From contig NZ_QDFY01000003.1 in assembly GCF_003347635.1 (NCBI RefSeq), forward strand, positions 62,001 through 126,000: DNA of 64,000 nucleotides, in the 5' to 3' direction. This document shows, in pieces, positions 14,753 to 23,834 of the stretch (positions are counted from its first letter, which is position 1; each line of letters starts with the position of its first letter). The notes under the pieces are model-generated. The model had not been told where the DNA came from. It saw only the letters and a program-made list of their open reading frames with translations, and did not search any database. This DNA comes from Sphingosinicella terrae. Lineage in GTDB: Bacteria; Pseudomonadota; Alphaproteobacteria; Sphingomonadales; Sphingomonadaceae. The position numbers and the translations under genes were made by a program.

Positions 14753-17065
14753 ATGAAGGCCAAGCTTCTTGCATCCGTCTCGGCCGTTGCCGCCGTCTGT
14801 TTGCCGGCCGCAGCCTCGGCTCAAGCCAGCTCGAGCGAGGCCGAGACCGTTCAGTCCGGGGAGGCGGCCGAGGAGACCTCCCGCTCCGCGGCGCGGGCCG
14901 GCGCCGGCGACGACCAGGCCATCATCGTCACGGCCACCCGCCGCGCGGAACGCCTCCAGGACGTGCCGCTCAGCGTCACCGCCTTCAGCCAGGAGGAACT
15001 CACCGAGCTCGGCATCGTCGGCTATGAGGGCATCGCCCAGAATACGCCGGGCGTGGTGATCAACCGGCCGACCCAGAACTTCAACAATTTCACGGCCCGC
15101 GGCATCAATACCAACGGCTATAGCGCCGGCCTCCAGAGCGCGGTGGCGATCTATGTCGACGAGCTGCCGATTTCCGCCAACGGCAACTCGACCATCCTCG
15201 ACCCGAACCTGTACGATGTCGAGCGTGTCGAGTTCCTGCGCGGCCCGCAGGGGACCCTGTTCGGTTCGAGCTCGCTCGCCGGCGCCATGCGCATCATCAC
15301 CCGCAGCCCCGACCTCAACGAGTTCCAGGCGTCCGCCCTTGTCGATATCGGCCTGACCGGCTCGGATGCCCTGCGCCAGCGCTACAATGCGATGGTCAAC
15401 ATTCCGGTGGTCGACGACAACATCGCCTTTCGCGCGACCGGCTACTACCGGAACGAGGACGGCTGGGTCGACAATATCGGCACCGGCATCGACGATTCGA
15501 ACAGCCTGGAGGCCTATGGCGGCCGCGCCATGCTGCTGATGCGGGCCAGCGACCGGCTCTCGGTCCGGCTTCTCGCCTCCTACGAAAAGAGCGAGCCGGC
15601 GGATTCGGCGCTCACCAATCCCAATCTCGGCACCTTCGTGCGGCGGTCGGACCGGCCGGACCTGTTCCAGGGCGAGCTCGCCAACTACAATGTGACGGTC
15701 AACTGGGACCTCGACTTCGCCGAGCTCATCAGCTCCACGACCCTCTCCACCTTCGATCAGACCTTCATCGTCGACTTGGCCGGGACGTTTGCGCAGCTCA
15801 TCCCCTTCGCTCTCGACGCGCTGGCCTATGACGATCTCTTTGTCGAGGAGGCGCGCCTCGTCTCCCAGCCCGGCGGACGCTTCGACTGGACGGTCGGCTT
15901 CTTCTATTTCGACAAGCGGCGATCGGTCGACTTCAACTACCGCTCGTCGCCCGAATTCCTCGCCGCGCGGGGCCTGACCGGATTGCCGGACGAATATTAT
16001 CAGCGGTTCAACAGCTATACCGACATCAGCGAGATGGCCGGCTTCGGCGAGGCTACCTTCCGCTTCACCGACGATCTGTGGGTGACGGGCGGCCTGCGCT
16101 ACGGCAACACTACGGTCCAGTCCTTCACGCGGGCCGGGGGCTATAACAGCAATTATCTGGGCGTCGCGCTCGGCGGCTTCTCGAACATCCCGCTGACGGT
16201 CACGCCGGTCCCGGCGGCGACGGGCCTGCGCGTCGAGGACGACCGCATCTCCTGGAAGGCGAGCCTGTCCTGGCGCCCCGTGCCCAGCGTCACCACCTAT
16301 GCGACCGTGGCGACCGGCTTTCGCCCGCCGGTGGTCAACGCCCGCGCCGGCCTGGTCAGCACCCTCGATCCGACCGACATCGTCATTCCGGACGGCGCCG
16401 ATTCCGACCAGCTGACCAATTACGAAGTGGGCGTGAAAGGGCGCTGGCTCGGCGGCGCGCTCACCGCCAACGTCGCCGCCTATTTCATCACCTGGCGCGA
16501 CATCCAGGTGCAGGCGAACCGCCTGTCGGATCAGATCCAGTTCGCCACCAATATCGGCGGCGCGGAAAGCTACGGCGTCGAGTTCGAGGTGGCGGCGCGG
16601 CCGTTCGCCGGCCTCAGCGTCTCGCTCAATGGATCCTGGAACGAGGCGATGGTCACCGATCTCACCGCGTCGGAGGCGGCGATCTCGGGGGCAGTCATCG
16701 GGACGCGGCTCGCCTCGCCGCATTTCCAGGGTTCGGGGACCGTGCGTTACGACTTCGCGGTCGCTTCGGGCACCAACGCCTATGGCGCCGTGAACGTCTC
16801 CCACGCCGGTTCCTTCCCGAACCAGTTCCCGAACGTGCCGGGACGGCCCGGGGTGGTCAGTCCGACCTACGACTTCACCGACGCCTGGACGAACGTGAAC
16901 CTCTATGCCGGGGTCAATCTCGGCCGGTTGAACCTCACGGCCTATGTCGAGAACCTGTTCGACGACAAGTCGGTCACCTACGTCCACCCCGAAGCCTTCC
17001 TCGATGCCCGCTACGCCCGGCTGCGTCCGCGCACCGTGGGCATCCGCGCGGGCTATGAATTCTAG
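14753..17065 (+). CDS. TonB-dependent receptor
   Basis: Outer-membrane receptor of 770 residues. The ATG at 14753 follows GGGAGG and opens a clean signal peptide (KAKLLASVSAVAAVCLPAAASAQ). The TonB box region is IIVTATRRAERLQDVPLSV, and the plug domain follows with NTPGVVINRPTQNFNNFTARGI, VERVEFLRGPQGTLFGSSSLAGAMRI. The 22-strand barrel ends in a typical aromatic C-terminus (GIRAGYEF). The plug has the NFTARGIN block common in sphingomonad receptors for aromatic or terpenoid ligands, but the ligand is not known. It heads an operon with two esterases and an acyl-CoA ligase, so an ester- or acyl-containing nutrient is likely. Confidence 0.93.
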   Translation: MKAKLLASVSAVAAVCLPAAASAQASSSEAETVQSGEAAEETSRSAARAGAGDDQAIIVTATRRAERLQDVPLSVTAFSQEELTELGIVGYEGIAQNTPGVVINRPTQNFNNFTARGINTNGYSAGLQSAVAIYVDELPISANGNSTILDPNLYDVERVEFLRGPQGTLFGSSSLAGAMRIITRSPDLNEFQASALVDIGLTGSDALRQRYNAMVNIPVVDDNIAFRATGYYRNEDGWVDNIGTGIDDSNSLEAYGGRAMLLMRASDRLSVRLLASYEKSEPADSALTNPNLGTFVRRSDRPDLFQGELANYNVTVNWDLDFAELISSTTLSTFDQTFIVDLAGTFAQLIPFALDALAYDDLFVEEARLVSQPGGRFDWTVGFFYFDKRRSVDFNYRSSPEFLAARGLTGLPDEYYQRFNSYTDISEMAGFGEATFRFTDDLWVTGGLRYGNTTVQSFTRAGGYNSNYLGVALGGFSNIPLTVTPVPAATGLRVEDDRISWKASLSWRPVPSVTTYATVATGFRPPVVNARAGLVSTLDPTDIVIPDGADSDQLTNYEVGVKGRWLGGALTANVAAYFITWRDIQVQANRLSDQIQFATNIGGAESYGVEFEVAARPFAGLSVSLNGSWNEAMVTDLTASEAAISGAVIGTRLASPHFQGSGTVRYDFAVASGTNAYGAVNVSHAGSFPNQFPNVPGRPGVVSPTYDFTDAWTNVNLYAGVNLGRLNLTAYVENLFDDKSVTYVHPEAFLDARYARLRPRTVGIRAGYEF

Positions 17066-17116
17066 CCGGCATCCGCTTCGGGCGGTCGACGGCGTTGGCA
17101 GCGGAGTATCGGTCCG

Positions 17117-18751
17117 ATGATGTCGTTCGTCCGTGGGTTGGCGCTGGTGCTGGCGGCATGCGTCGCCGTTCCGGCCGGCGCGACCGAGCCGCCCGTCGTC
17201 GAAGCGCCGGCCGGTGCGGTACGCGGCACGATGGAAGACGGGCTGCGGGTCTTCCTGGGCCTGCCCTTCGCCCAACCTCCTGTGGGCGACAGGCGGTGGC
17301 AGCCCCCGGCCGAGCTGCCACGGTGGGAAGGGGTACGCGACGGCACCCGCTTCGGCGCTTCCTGCATCCAGCCCGTTCGGCGCGCGCCCAGTATCTATGC
17401 GGACGATGTCGGTCCGACGAGCGAGGACTGCCTGACCCTCAATGTCTGGGCTCCGGAGCGCGCCGAAGGGGCGCCGGTCTTCGTCTGGATCTATGGCGGC
17501 GCCCTCACGTCGGGGGCGAGCCGTCTTTCCATGTATGACGGCGCCGCTCTCGCTCGCCAGGGCCTGGTGGTCGTCTCGATCAATTATCGGGTCGGCGTGC
17601 TCGGTTATCTCGCCCATCCGGAGCTGAGCGCCGAGTCCGACGAACGGATCTCCGGCAATTACGGACTGCTCGACCAGATCGCCGCCTTGCGCTGGATCAA
17701 TCGCAATATCGCGGCGTTCGGCGGCGACCCCGCGCAAGTGACGATCGCCGGGGAATCCGCCGGCGCGCTCAGCGTCATGTACCTGATGGCCTCACCGGAC
17801 GCCCGCGGCCTTTTCCAGCGCGCGATCGCGCAGAGCGCCTACATGCTGTCCACGCCGGAGCTGCGCGAGGCGCGGTTCGGCGCACCTTCCGCCGAGGCGG
17901 TCGGAACTTGGCTCCAGGGGCAGCTCGAGGCGGGCAGCCTCGCCGACCTGCGCGCGACGGATGCGCAGACGCTGACCGAGGCCGCCGTCCGTGCCGGCTA
18001 CATCCCCTGGGGGACGATCGACGGCCGGGTCCTGCCGCGTCAGCTCGTGGACATTTTCGACCGCGGCGAGCAGGCGCCGGTCCCCATCCTCGCCGGCTTC
18101 AACGAAGGCGAGATCCGCTCGCTTCGGGTCCTGCTTCCGCCGCCGCCTGCGGATGCCGAAGCCTATGAGTCGGCGATCCGCGCCGGCTATGGCGACCTCG
18201 CCGACCGGTTCCTCGGTCTCTACCCGTCCGACCGGATCGAGGAGAGCATGCTCGCGACGACCCGCGACGCCATGTACGGCTGGACCGCCGAGCGGCTCGC
18301 GGCGCGGCAGACCGCGATCGGACAGCCCGGCTTTCTCTATCTGTTCGACCATGGCTACCCGGCTGCCGACGAGGCCGGGCTCCATGCCTTTCACGCCAGC
18401 GAGCTGCCCTATGTCTTCGGCACGATCCGACGGACGGCGCCCGACTGGCCTCAGATTCCGCCGACGGAGACGGAAGAGCGCCTTTCCCGCGCCATGACCG
18501 GATATTGGGCGTCGTTCGCGCGGACCGGCCGGCCGAGCGCGGCGGGCCAGCCGGATTGGCGGCCTTATGACGACGGCCAGGCCTATCTCCATATCGCGGA
18601 AACCCCGGAGGCGCGGACCGACCCGCTGCCCGGCCACTACGAGCTGCACGAAGAGGTCGTCTGCCGCCGTCGCGCCGGAAATGTCGGCTGGACCTGGAAT
18701 GTCGGCGTGATTGCGCCGCCCTTGCCGCCGCGGGCGCCGGGGTGCCGATGA
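17117..18751 (+). CDS. Secreted type B carboxylesterase (copy 1)
   Basis: A 544-residue carboxylesterase with a signal peptide (about 1-22). Family marks: GLPFAQPPVGDRRWQPP (48-64), SEDCLTLNVW (102-111), the nucleophile elbow GESAG (212-216, Ser214), and the His region FHASELPYVFG. The usual HGG oxyanion motif is WIYGGAL here, with Tyr replacing His, whereas the second copy keeps WIHGGS. Hydrolyses carboxylic esters in the periplasm or outside. It lies 51 bases after the receptor gene and overlaps the ligase gene by ATGA, so released acids could be activated by that ligase. Confidence 0.92.
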   Translation: MMSFVRGLALVLAACVAVPAGATEPPVVEAPAGAVRGTMEDGLRVFLGLPFAQPPVGDRRWQPPAELPRWEGVRDGTRFGASCIQPVRRAPSIYADDVGPTSEDCLTLNVWAPERAEGAPVFVWIYGGALTSGASRLSMYDGAALARQGLVVVSINYRVGVLGYLAHPELSAESDERISGNYGLLDQIAALRWINRNIAAFGGDPAQVTIAGESAGALSVMYLMASPDARGLFQRAIAQSAYMLSTPELREARFGAPSAEAVGTWLQGQLEAGSLADLRATDAQTLTEAAVRAGYIPWGTIDGRVLPRQLVDIFDRGEQAPVPILAGFNEGEIRSLRVLLPPPPADAEAYESAIRAGYGDLADRFLGLYPSDRIEESMLATTRDAMYGWTAERLAARQTAIGQPGFLYLFDHGYPAADEAGLHAFHASELPYVFGTIRRTAPDWPQIPPTETEERLSRAMTGYWASFARTGRPSAAGQPDWRPYDDGQAYLHIAETPEARTDPLPGHYELHEEVVCRRRAGNVGWTWNVGVIAPPLPPRAPGCR

Positions 18752-20334
18752 CGCTCGGCAGCATGCAGCATTTCGCACTTACGGTAGACAAGTTCCTCCT
18801 TCACGCCGCCAAATGGCATCCGCGCGGCGAGGTCGTCACCGGTAGGGGAGACGACGGTGCCGATCGGGTCACCTATCCGGACCTGCTGGCGCGCGCGCGC
18901 CGCGTCTCCGCCGCCCTCGCCCGCCTGAGCGTGGTCCAGGGCGACCGGGTGGCGACCCTCGCCTGGAACACGCAGGCGCATCTCGAGGCCTGGTACGCGA
19001 TCATGGGAATGGGCGCGGTGTGTCACACTCTCAATCCGCGCCTCCTCGCCGCGCAGAGCGCCGAGATGCTGGCGCGGTCGCAGGCCCGAATCCTGTTCGT
19101 CAGCCAAGACCTCATGCCACTGGCGCGCGAAATCCTCGCGCAGGCGCCGTCCGTCGCCCATGTCGTCGTCATCGATGGATCGGCGGAAGCGATGGCGCCG
19201 ATCGCGGAGCGAGTTGCCGTCATCACGATGGAAGACGCCGTCGCCGCCGATCTCGAGGAGATCGAATGGGGCGGCTTCGAGGAAAAGGCGCCTTGCGGCC
19301 TGTGCTTCACCTCCGGCACGACCGGTGCGCCCAAGGGCGTCACCTACACGCATCGGGGCAATTATCTGCACACGCTGCGGCAATTGCAGGCGGACGTCGC
19401 CGGTATCACCGCGCGGGATTCCGTCCTTACAGTCGTCCCCATGTTCCATGCCAATGCCTGGGGCCTCCCCTTCGCGGTGCCGGCCGCGGGCGGCAAGCTC
19501 GTCCTGCCCGGCCGCCAGGCCGATGGCGCCAGCCTCGCCGGGCTGATTGCGAGCGAGGGGGTGACGATCGGGGTCGGCGTTCCCACCGTCTGGCTGGGCC
19601 TTATGGATCATGTCGAGCGTACCGGCCTGGAGCTGCCGTCGCTGCGCCGGATCATGGTCGGCGGCTCGCCGATGCCGCCGACCCTCATGCAGCGGCTGGA
19701 GGATCGCGGCATCGCCGTGCAGACCACCTGGGGCATGACCGAGCTTTCGCCCCTGGGCACCGCCTCGCCGCCGGGCGCGCCCGATCGCAAGGCGTCGCAG
19801 TCCGGGCGCCCCGCCATCGGCGTCGATCTGATGCTCGCGGACGGCCAGGGGAGGCCGCTGCCCGAGCAGCGCGAGGTCGAGGGCCGGCTGCACGTGCGCG
19901 GGCCGACGGTGGTCGAGCGCTATTTCGGCGAGCGCGAGCCGGCGACGCGCGACGGCTGGTTCGACACGGGCGATCTCGCCCGGATCGACGCCGACGGCAA
20001 TCTCACCATCACCGGCCGCGCCAAGGACCTGATCAAGTCGGGCGGCGAATGGATCAATCCGAGCGAGATCGAGGCGATCGTCGGCGCGCTGCCGCAAGTC
20101 TCGCTGGCCGCGGTGGTCGGCCGGGCGGATCCGAAATGGGGAGAAAGGCCGATCCTGCTCGTCGAGCTACGCAACGGGGCCGATATCAGCGACGAAATGC
20201 TGCTCGACCCGTTGCGGGGCCGGGTCGCGCCCTGGTGGATCCCGGAAGCGGTGATCCGGCTTCCCGATATGCCGTTGGCATCGACCGGCAAGATCGACAA
20301 GATGCGGCTGAGGTCGGAGTTTGGCGGAGGCTGA
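18748..20334 (+). CDS. Fatty- or aryl-acid CoA ligase (AMP-forming)
   Basis: A 528-residue member of the ANL superfamily. The start is the ATG overlapping the esterase stop; a GTG two codons upstream is also possible. The adenylate motif is TSGTTGAPKGV (188-198). Other marks are TWGMTELSPLG (A5), GWFDTGDLARIDADGNLTITGRAKDLIKSGGEWINPSEIE (the A7-A8 hinge, given here as GWFDTGD and SGGEWINP), and the catalytic Lys in TGKIDKM near the end. The overall pattern is that of medium/long-chain fatty acyl-CoA synthetases. It probably activates the acid set free by the flanking esterases for beta-oxidation. The exact chain length or aromatic nature is unknown. Confidence 0.9.
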   Translation: MTLGSMQHFALTVDKFLLHAAKWHPRGEVVTGRGDDGADRVTYPDLLARARRVSAALARLSVVQGDRVATLAWNTQAHLEAWYAIMGMGAVCHTLNPRLLAAQSAEMLARSQARILFVSQDLMPLAREILAQAPSVAHVVVIDGSAEAMAPIAERVAVITMEDAVAADLEEIEWGGFEEKAPCGLCFTSGTTGAPKGVTYTHRGNYLHTLRQLQADVAGITARDSVLTVVPMFHANAWGLPFAVPAAGGKLVLPGRQADGASLAGLIASEGVTIGVGVPTVWLGLMDHVERTGLELPSLRRIMVGGSPMPPTLMQRLEDRGIAVQTTWGMTELSPLGTASPPGAPDRKASQSGRPAIGVDLMLADGQGRPLPEQREVEGRLHVRGPTVVERYFGEREPATRDGWFDTGDLARIDADGNLTITGRAKDLIKSGGEWINPSEIEAIVGALPQVSLAAVVGRADPKWGERPILLVELRNGADISDEMLLDPLRGRVAPWWIPEAVIRLPDMPLASTGKIDKMRLRSEFGGG

Positions 20335-20390
20335 GCGAAGCGGCCGCGTCGCCGGTCCGACCCCCCCATCGGGAATCGCAGGGTTTGAGA

Positions 20391-21095
20391 GTGCCAACAG
20401 CCAGCACCAGCCGCCGGGTCCGCGCGACCAAGGCGGAGCGCCGGGCCGAGACGACCGAGCAGATTCTCGACGCCGCCGAATATCTTTTCTCCAAGCACGG
20501 CCTGCACGGGGTTACCCTGAAGGACGTCGCCAAGCGGGTGGGCGTCCACCACACGCTCCTCAATTACTATTTCGAGGACAAGCAGAAGCTGTTCGATTCG
20601 GTCTTCGGCCGGCGCGCCGGCGTGACCATCGAGCGGCGGATGCGGGCGCTCGACGACTATGACGCGGCCACGGGCGGGAAGCCGGACGTCGAGGGCGCGC
20701 TGCACGCCTTCCTCGACACCGATCTCGACCTCTACATCGAGGGCGGCGAGGGCTGGAAGAATTACGGCGCCTTCGGCGCCCTCGCCTCCAACGGCCCCGA
20801 GGGCGCCGTGCTCATGGACAAATATTTCGATCCGGTCGTGCTCCGGCTGATCGGGCTGCTCAGGAAGGCGCTTCCGGAGGCGTCGGAGGAGGACATCTTC
20901 TGGGGCTATCATTTCGTCACCGGCGCCCTGATGCTGACCCTCGCCCGCACCGGCCGCATCGACAGGCTGTCGGGGGGATTGTGCAAGTCGGACGATTACG
21001 CCGCCGTCAAGAAGCGCATGGCCCGGTTCATGGCCGCCGGCTTCCGGACCATCTGCCAGCCGCTGAGGTCGTGCCGAGCCTCGCCACGAGCCTGA
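20391..21095 (+). CDS. TetR family transcriptional regulator
   Basis: A 234-residue regulator starting at GTG 20391, the first plausible start after the ligase stop; the longer open frame to the left reads through the ligase gene in another frame and is not coding. The HTH is QILDAAEYLFSKHGLHGVTLKDVAKRVGVHHTLLNYYF, with DKQKLFDSVFGRR after it and a ligand domain of about 160 residues. It sits inside the esterase/CoA ligase operon, and its stop overlaps the next ATG (TGATG). TetR proteins in such settings usually sense the acyl-CoA product. The likely target is the inverted repeat at 14650-14673. Confidence 0.9.
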   Translation: MPTASTSRRVRATKAERRAETTEQILDAAEYLFSKHGLHGVTLKDVAKRVGVHHTLLNYYFEDKQKLFDSVFGRRAGVTIERRMRALDDYDAATGGKPDVEGALHAFLDTDLDLYIEGGEGWKNYGAFGALASNGPEGAVLMDKYFDPVVLRLIGLLRKALPEASEEDIFWGYHFVTGALMLTLARTGRIDRLSGGLCKSDDYAAVKKRMARFMAAGFRTICQPLRSCRASPRA

Positions 21096-22795
21096 TGCGA
21101 TCGTCGCCGCGACCGACGCCGCCGGAGCGGAGCCGGAGATCCGGGCGCCACGCGATCCGTCTCGGGATGCTCGCAGGCTGGCTGCTTCTCGCCGCGAACG
21201 GCGCGCCAGCTTGCGCCGCCGAGCGACCGATCGTCGCGGTGGCGCAGGGGCGACTGGCCGGCACGATCGAGCATGACCTGCACGTCTTCAGGGGCATTCC
21301 CTATGCCTTGCCTCCCGTCGGCGATCGCCGGTGGCAGCCGCCGGCCCCGCCGGCCGACTGGCGAGGACTGCGCGACGCCGCCGCCTTCGGTCCGAGTTGC
21401 GTCCAGCCGCCGGTGCCGGCCGACAGCCTCTATTTCGATCCGCCGGCCGCGATGAGCGAGGACTGCCTGACGCTCAACGTGTGGACGACGGAGCAGGCGG
21501 TATCGGCGCCGGTCATCGTCTGGATCCACGGCGGCTCGCTTCGCATCGGCGGCAGTGCCGAGCCCCTGTTCGACGGCGCCAATTTCGCTCGGCGCGGGAT
21601 CGTCTTCGTCTCGATCAACTATCGCCTCGGTGTGCTCGGCTGGCTCGCTCATCGGGATCTGAGCGCCGAATCATCGGCCGGCGTCTCGGGCAATTACGGG
21701 CTGCTCGACCAGATCGCGGCGCTGCGCTGGGTGCGCGACAATATCGCGGCCTTCGGCGGCGATCCGGGCCGCGTGACGATCATGGGCGAATCCGCCGGCG
21801 CGCTCAGCGTCGCCTATCTCCTGGCCAGCCCGCTGGCGCGCGGGCTCTTCCAACGGGCGATCGCGCAAAGCCCCAATATCCGGTCCTTTCCGCAGCTGAA
21901 GACGCGGGCGTTCGGCCTCCCGCCGGCCGAAGCGAGCGGGGAGGCGCTGGCGGCTGCCGTGGGCTCCTCCGGCATCGAGGCGCTGCGGACCATGGATGCA
22001 CGCGTCTTGACCGAAGCCGCGGGCGCGGCGCGCTTCGTCGCGCAGGGGACGATCGACGGGTGGGCGCTGACCGAGCAGATCGTCGAGACGTTGGACGCCC
22101 GTCGGCAGGCGCTCGTGCCGCTGCTCGCCGGGTTCAACAGCGGTGAGCTTCGCTCCCAACGCGGCTTTCTGCCCCCGGCGCCGGCGGACCCGGCCACCTA
22201 CGAAGCGAAGATCGTCCGCCGCTACGGCCCTCTCGCGCCGGACTTTCTCCGGCTCTACCCGGCGAGCGATATCGGCGAGAGCATGCTCGCGACCCTCCGC
22301 GACTCCATCTATGGCTGGGCGGCGGAGCGCCTCGTCGCGGGGCAGGCGGCGGCCGGGCAGGGCGCCTATCTCTATCTCTTCGATTATTGCGATCCCGCTG
22401 CCCGCGCGCGAGGCCTGTGCGCCTTCCATGCCGCGGAGCTGCCTTTCGTCTTCGGGCATGTCGGCCGCGAAGTCGCGCTTCCGCCCAACTGGCCGCGGCC
22501 GGCCGGCGCGGCGGAAGAATCTCTTTCGGAGACCATGCTGGAATACTGGATCGCATTCGCGACGGGCGGCACGCCGAACGGCGCCGGCCGGCCGCATTGG
22601 CCGCCTTATTCGGGCCGCGGCGCCTACATGCGTTTCGCCGAGCGGCCGACGGCCGAAGCGGACCTCCTTCCCGGAATGTTCGAGCTTCAGGAGGCCTGGG
22701 TCGCGGCCAGGCGCCGAGCCGGCGAGCCGTGGTTCGCCAATGTCGGCGTGGCCGCGCCGCTACCGCGCAATTCGTCGGAACCGACGTCCCGCTAG
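21095..22795 (+). CDS. Secreted type B carboxylesterase (copy 2)
   Basis: A 566-residue paralogue of the esterase at 17117. The ATG at 21095 overlaps the tetR stop; an ATG at 21167 would give a shorter and cleaner signal peptide (LAGWLLLAANGAPACA). Marks: GIPYALPPVGDRRWQPP, SEDCLTLNVW, oxyanion WIHGGS, elbow GESAGALS, and the His region FHAAELPFVFG. The two copies align along their length but differ in the oxyanion loop and in the lid region, so they may cleave different esters of one compound. Last gene of the operon. Confidence 0.92.
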   Translation: MRSSPRPTPPERSRRSGRHAIRLGMLAGWLLLAANGAPACAAERPIVAVAQGRLAGTIEHDLHVFRGIPYALPPVGDRRWQPPAPPADWRGLRDAAAFGPSCVQPPVPADSLYFDPPAAMSEDCLTLNVWTTEQAVSAPVIVWIHGGSLRIGGSAEPLFDGANFARRGIVFVSINYRLGVLGWLAHRDLSAESSAGVSGNYGLLDQIAALRWVRDNIAAFGGDPGRVTIMGESAGALSVAYLLASPLARGLFQRAIAQSPNIRSFPQLKTRAFGLPPAEASGEALAAAVGSSGIEALRTMDARVLTEAAGAARFVAQGTIDGWALTEQIVETLDARRQALVPLLAGFNSGELRSQRGFLPPAPADPATYEAKIVRRYGPLAPDFLRLYPASDIGESMLATLRDSIYGWAAERLVAGQAAAGQGAYLYLFDYCDPAARARGLCAFHAAELPFVFGHVGREVALPPNWPRPAGAAEESLSETMLEYWIAFATGGTPNGAGRPHWPPYSGRGAYMRFAERPTAEADLLPGMFELQEAWVAARRRAGEPWFANVGVAAPLPRNSSEPTSR

Positions 22796-22878
22796 CCGAT
22801 CGGCCGCCGGCGGGGCATAGTCGCGCCCGGCGCGCGCAGCCGCGTCGTGTTCAGCTCGCTTGAGGACGTATCTCCGGA

Positions 22879-23763
22879 ATGAATCTTCGCCACATCGAGA
22901 TCTTCCACGCCGTCTATGTCAACGGCTCGGTGAGCGGCGCCGCCCGCGCACTCAACGTGTCGCAGCCGTCGGTATCGAAGATGCTTCGCCATGCGGAGAG
23001 CCTGCTCGGATTCCAGCTGTTCAGGCGCACCAATGGAGGGCTGGTGCCGACCGAGGATGCGCACACCCTGTTCGCCGAAGTCCGAGAGATCCAGGATCGG
23101 GTGCATGCGCTTCGCGAGGCGGGGCGCAATCTCCGCCGCGGCAGCGGCGGCACGCTGCGCATTTCGGCGCTGCCGTCATTGGCGCTCGATGCCATCCCCA
23201 CCGCCGTCGCGAATTTCCTGCGCACGCATGAGAATGTTAAGTTCGACCTCCAGACCGTCCATCACGACGATCTGCTTCGCAAGCTGCACGAGCGCGAGAC
23301 CGACATCGCCATCGCCTACGAGGTGCCCCCGGCGGCGCCGATCGTGCAGCGCTGGATAGGCGAGGGCGAGCTCGTGGTCCTCTATCGGGAGCAGGACATG
23401 CCGGACGCGCCGCCCTGCATCGAACTGCACCGGCTGCAGGGGCAGCGCTTCATCAGCCTCGCCGCGAGCGGCCCGACCGGCCGTCTCTTCACCGAGGAGC
23501 TGCAGCGCCTCGACCTCGAACTGGACGAGGTGGTTTCCGCCCGCACCTTCTATATTGCCGGCGCGCTCGTCCGGCAGGGCGTCGGCATGACCGTTGTCGA
23601 CAGCTTCACCGCCCAGGCCTGCCTTGCGCCGGGGCTCGCCATGCGGCCGCTCAAGCCGCGGGTCACCTTCGATATCCACGCCATGTTCCTGATCAACCGT
23701 CCGCTCGGTGCGCTGGCCACCGAGTTCCTGAAGACGCTGAAGCAGGTGCTCGACGCTCCATAG
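22879..23763 (+). CDS. dgcR: LysR-type regulator of D-glutamate catabolism (DgcR-like)
   Basis: A 294-residue LysR protein. The winged HTH is LRHIEIFHAVYVNGSVSGAARALNVSQPSVSKMLRHAE (3-40), followed by a periplasmic-binding-protein-like effector domain (LRISALPSLALDAIP...). It lies 71 bases upstream of dgcN on the same strand. LysR activators encoded next to dgcN-dgcA in other proteobacteria respond to D-glutamate. That function is transferred here by gene order and family, not by any specificity motif I can see. Confidence 0.85.
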   Translation: MNLRHIEIFHAVYVNGSVSGAARALNVSQPSVSKMLRHAESLLGFQLFRRTNGGLVPTEDAHTLFAEVREIQDRVHALREAGRNLRRGSGGTLRISALPSLALDAIPTAVANFLRTHENVKFDLQTVHHDDLLRKLHERETDIAIAYEVPPAAPIVQRWIGEGELVVLYREQDMPDAPPCIELHRLQGQRFISLAASGPTGRLFTEELQRLDLELDEVVSARTFYIAGALVRQGVGMTVVDSFTAQACLAPGLAMRPLKPRVTFDIHAMFLINRPLGALATEFLKTLKQVLDAP

Positions 23764-23778
23764 CGTCGGGCTATAGCG

Positions 23779-23805
23779 CGCCGCCGCATGGATATGTGCG
23801 CGGCG
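23779..23805. promoter_or_regulatory. Inverted repeat between dgcR and dgcN
   Basis: CGCCGC (23779-23784) and GCGGCG (23800-23805) flank an AT-richer core (CATGGATATG) about 30 bases upstream of the dgcN ATG. The core is the least GC-rich part of the 71-base gap, so promoter and regulator sites should be here. It could be a LysR site or the base of a hairpin. Weak evidence. Confidence 0.25.
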
Positions 23806-23834
23806 AGCGGGCCGCGGTCTAGCTTGATCCCAAG

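Noticed and set aside
14534-17737. A 1067-codon open frame opposite the TonB receptor
   Set aside because: It is antisense to a receptor with full plug and barrel signatures and reads as low-complexity sequence.
19020-20390. Long open frame ahead of the TetR gene
   Set aside because: It lies in a different frame inside the CoA ligase gene and has no domain; TetR homology begins after the GTG at 20391.
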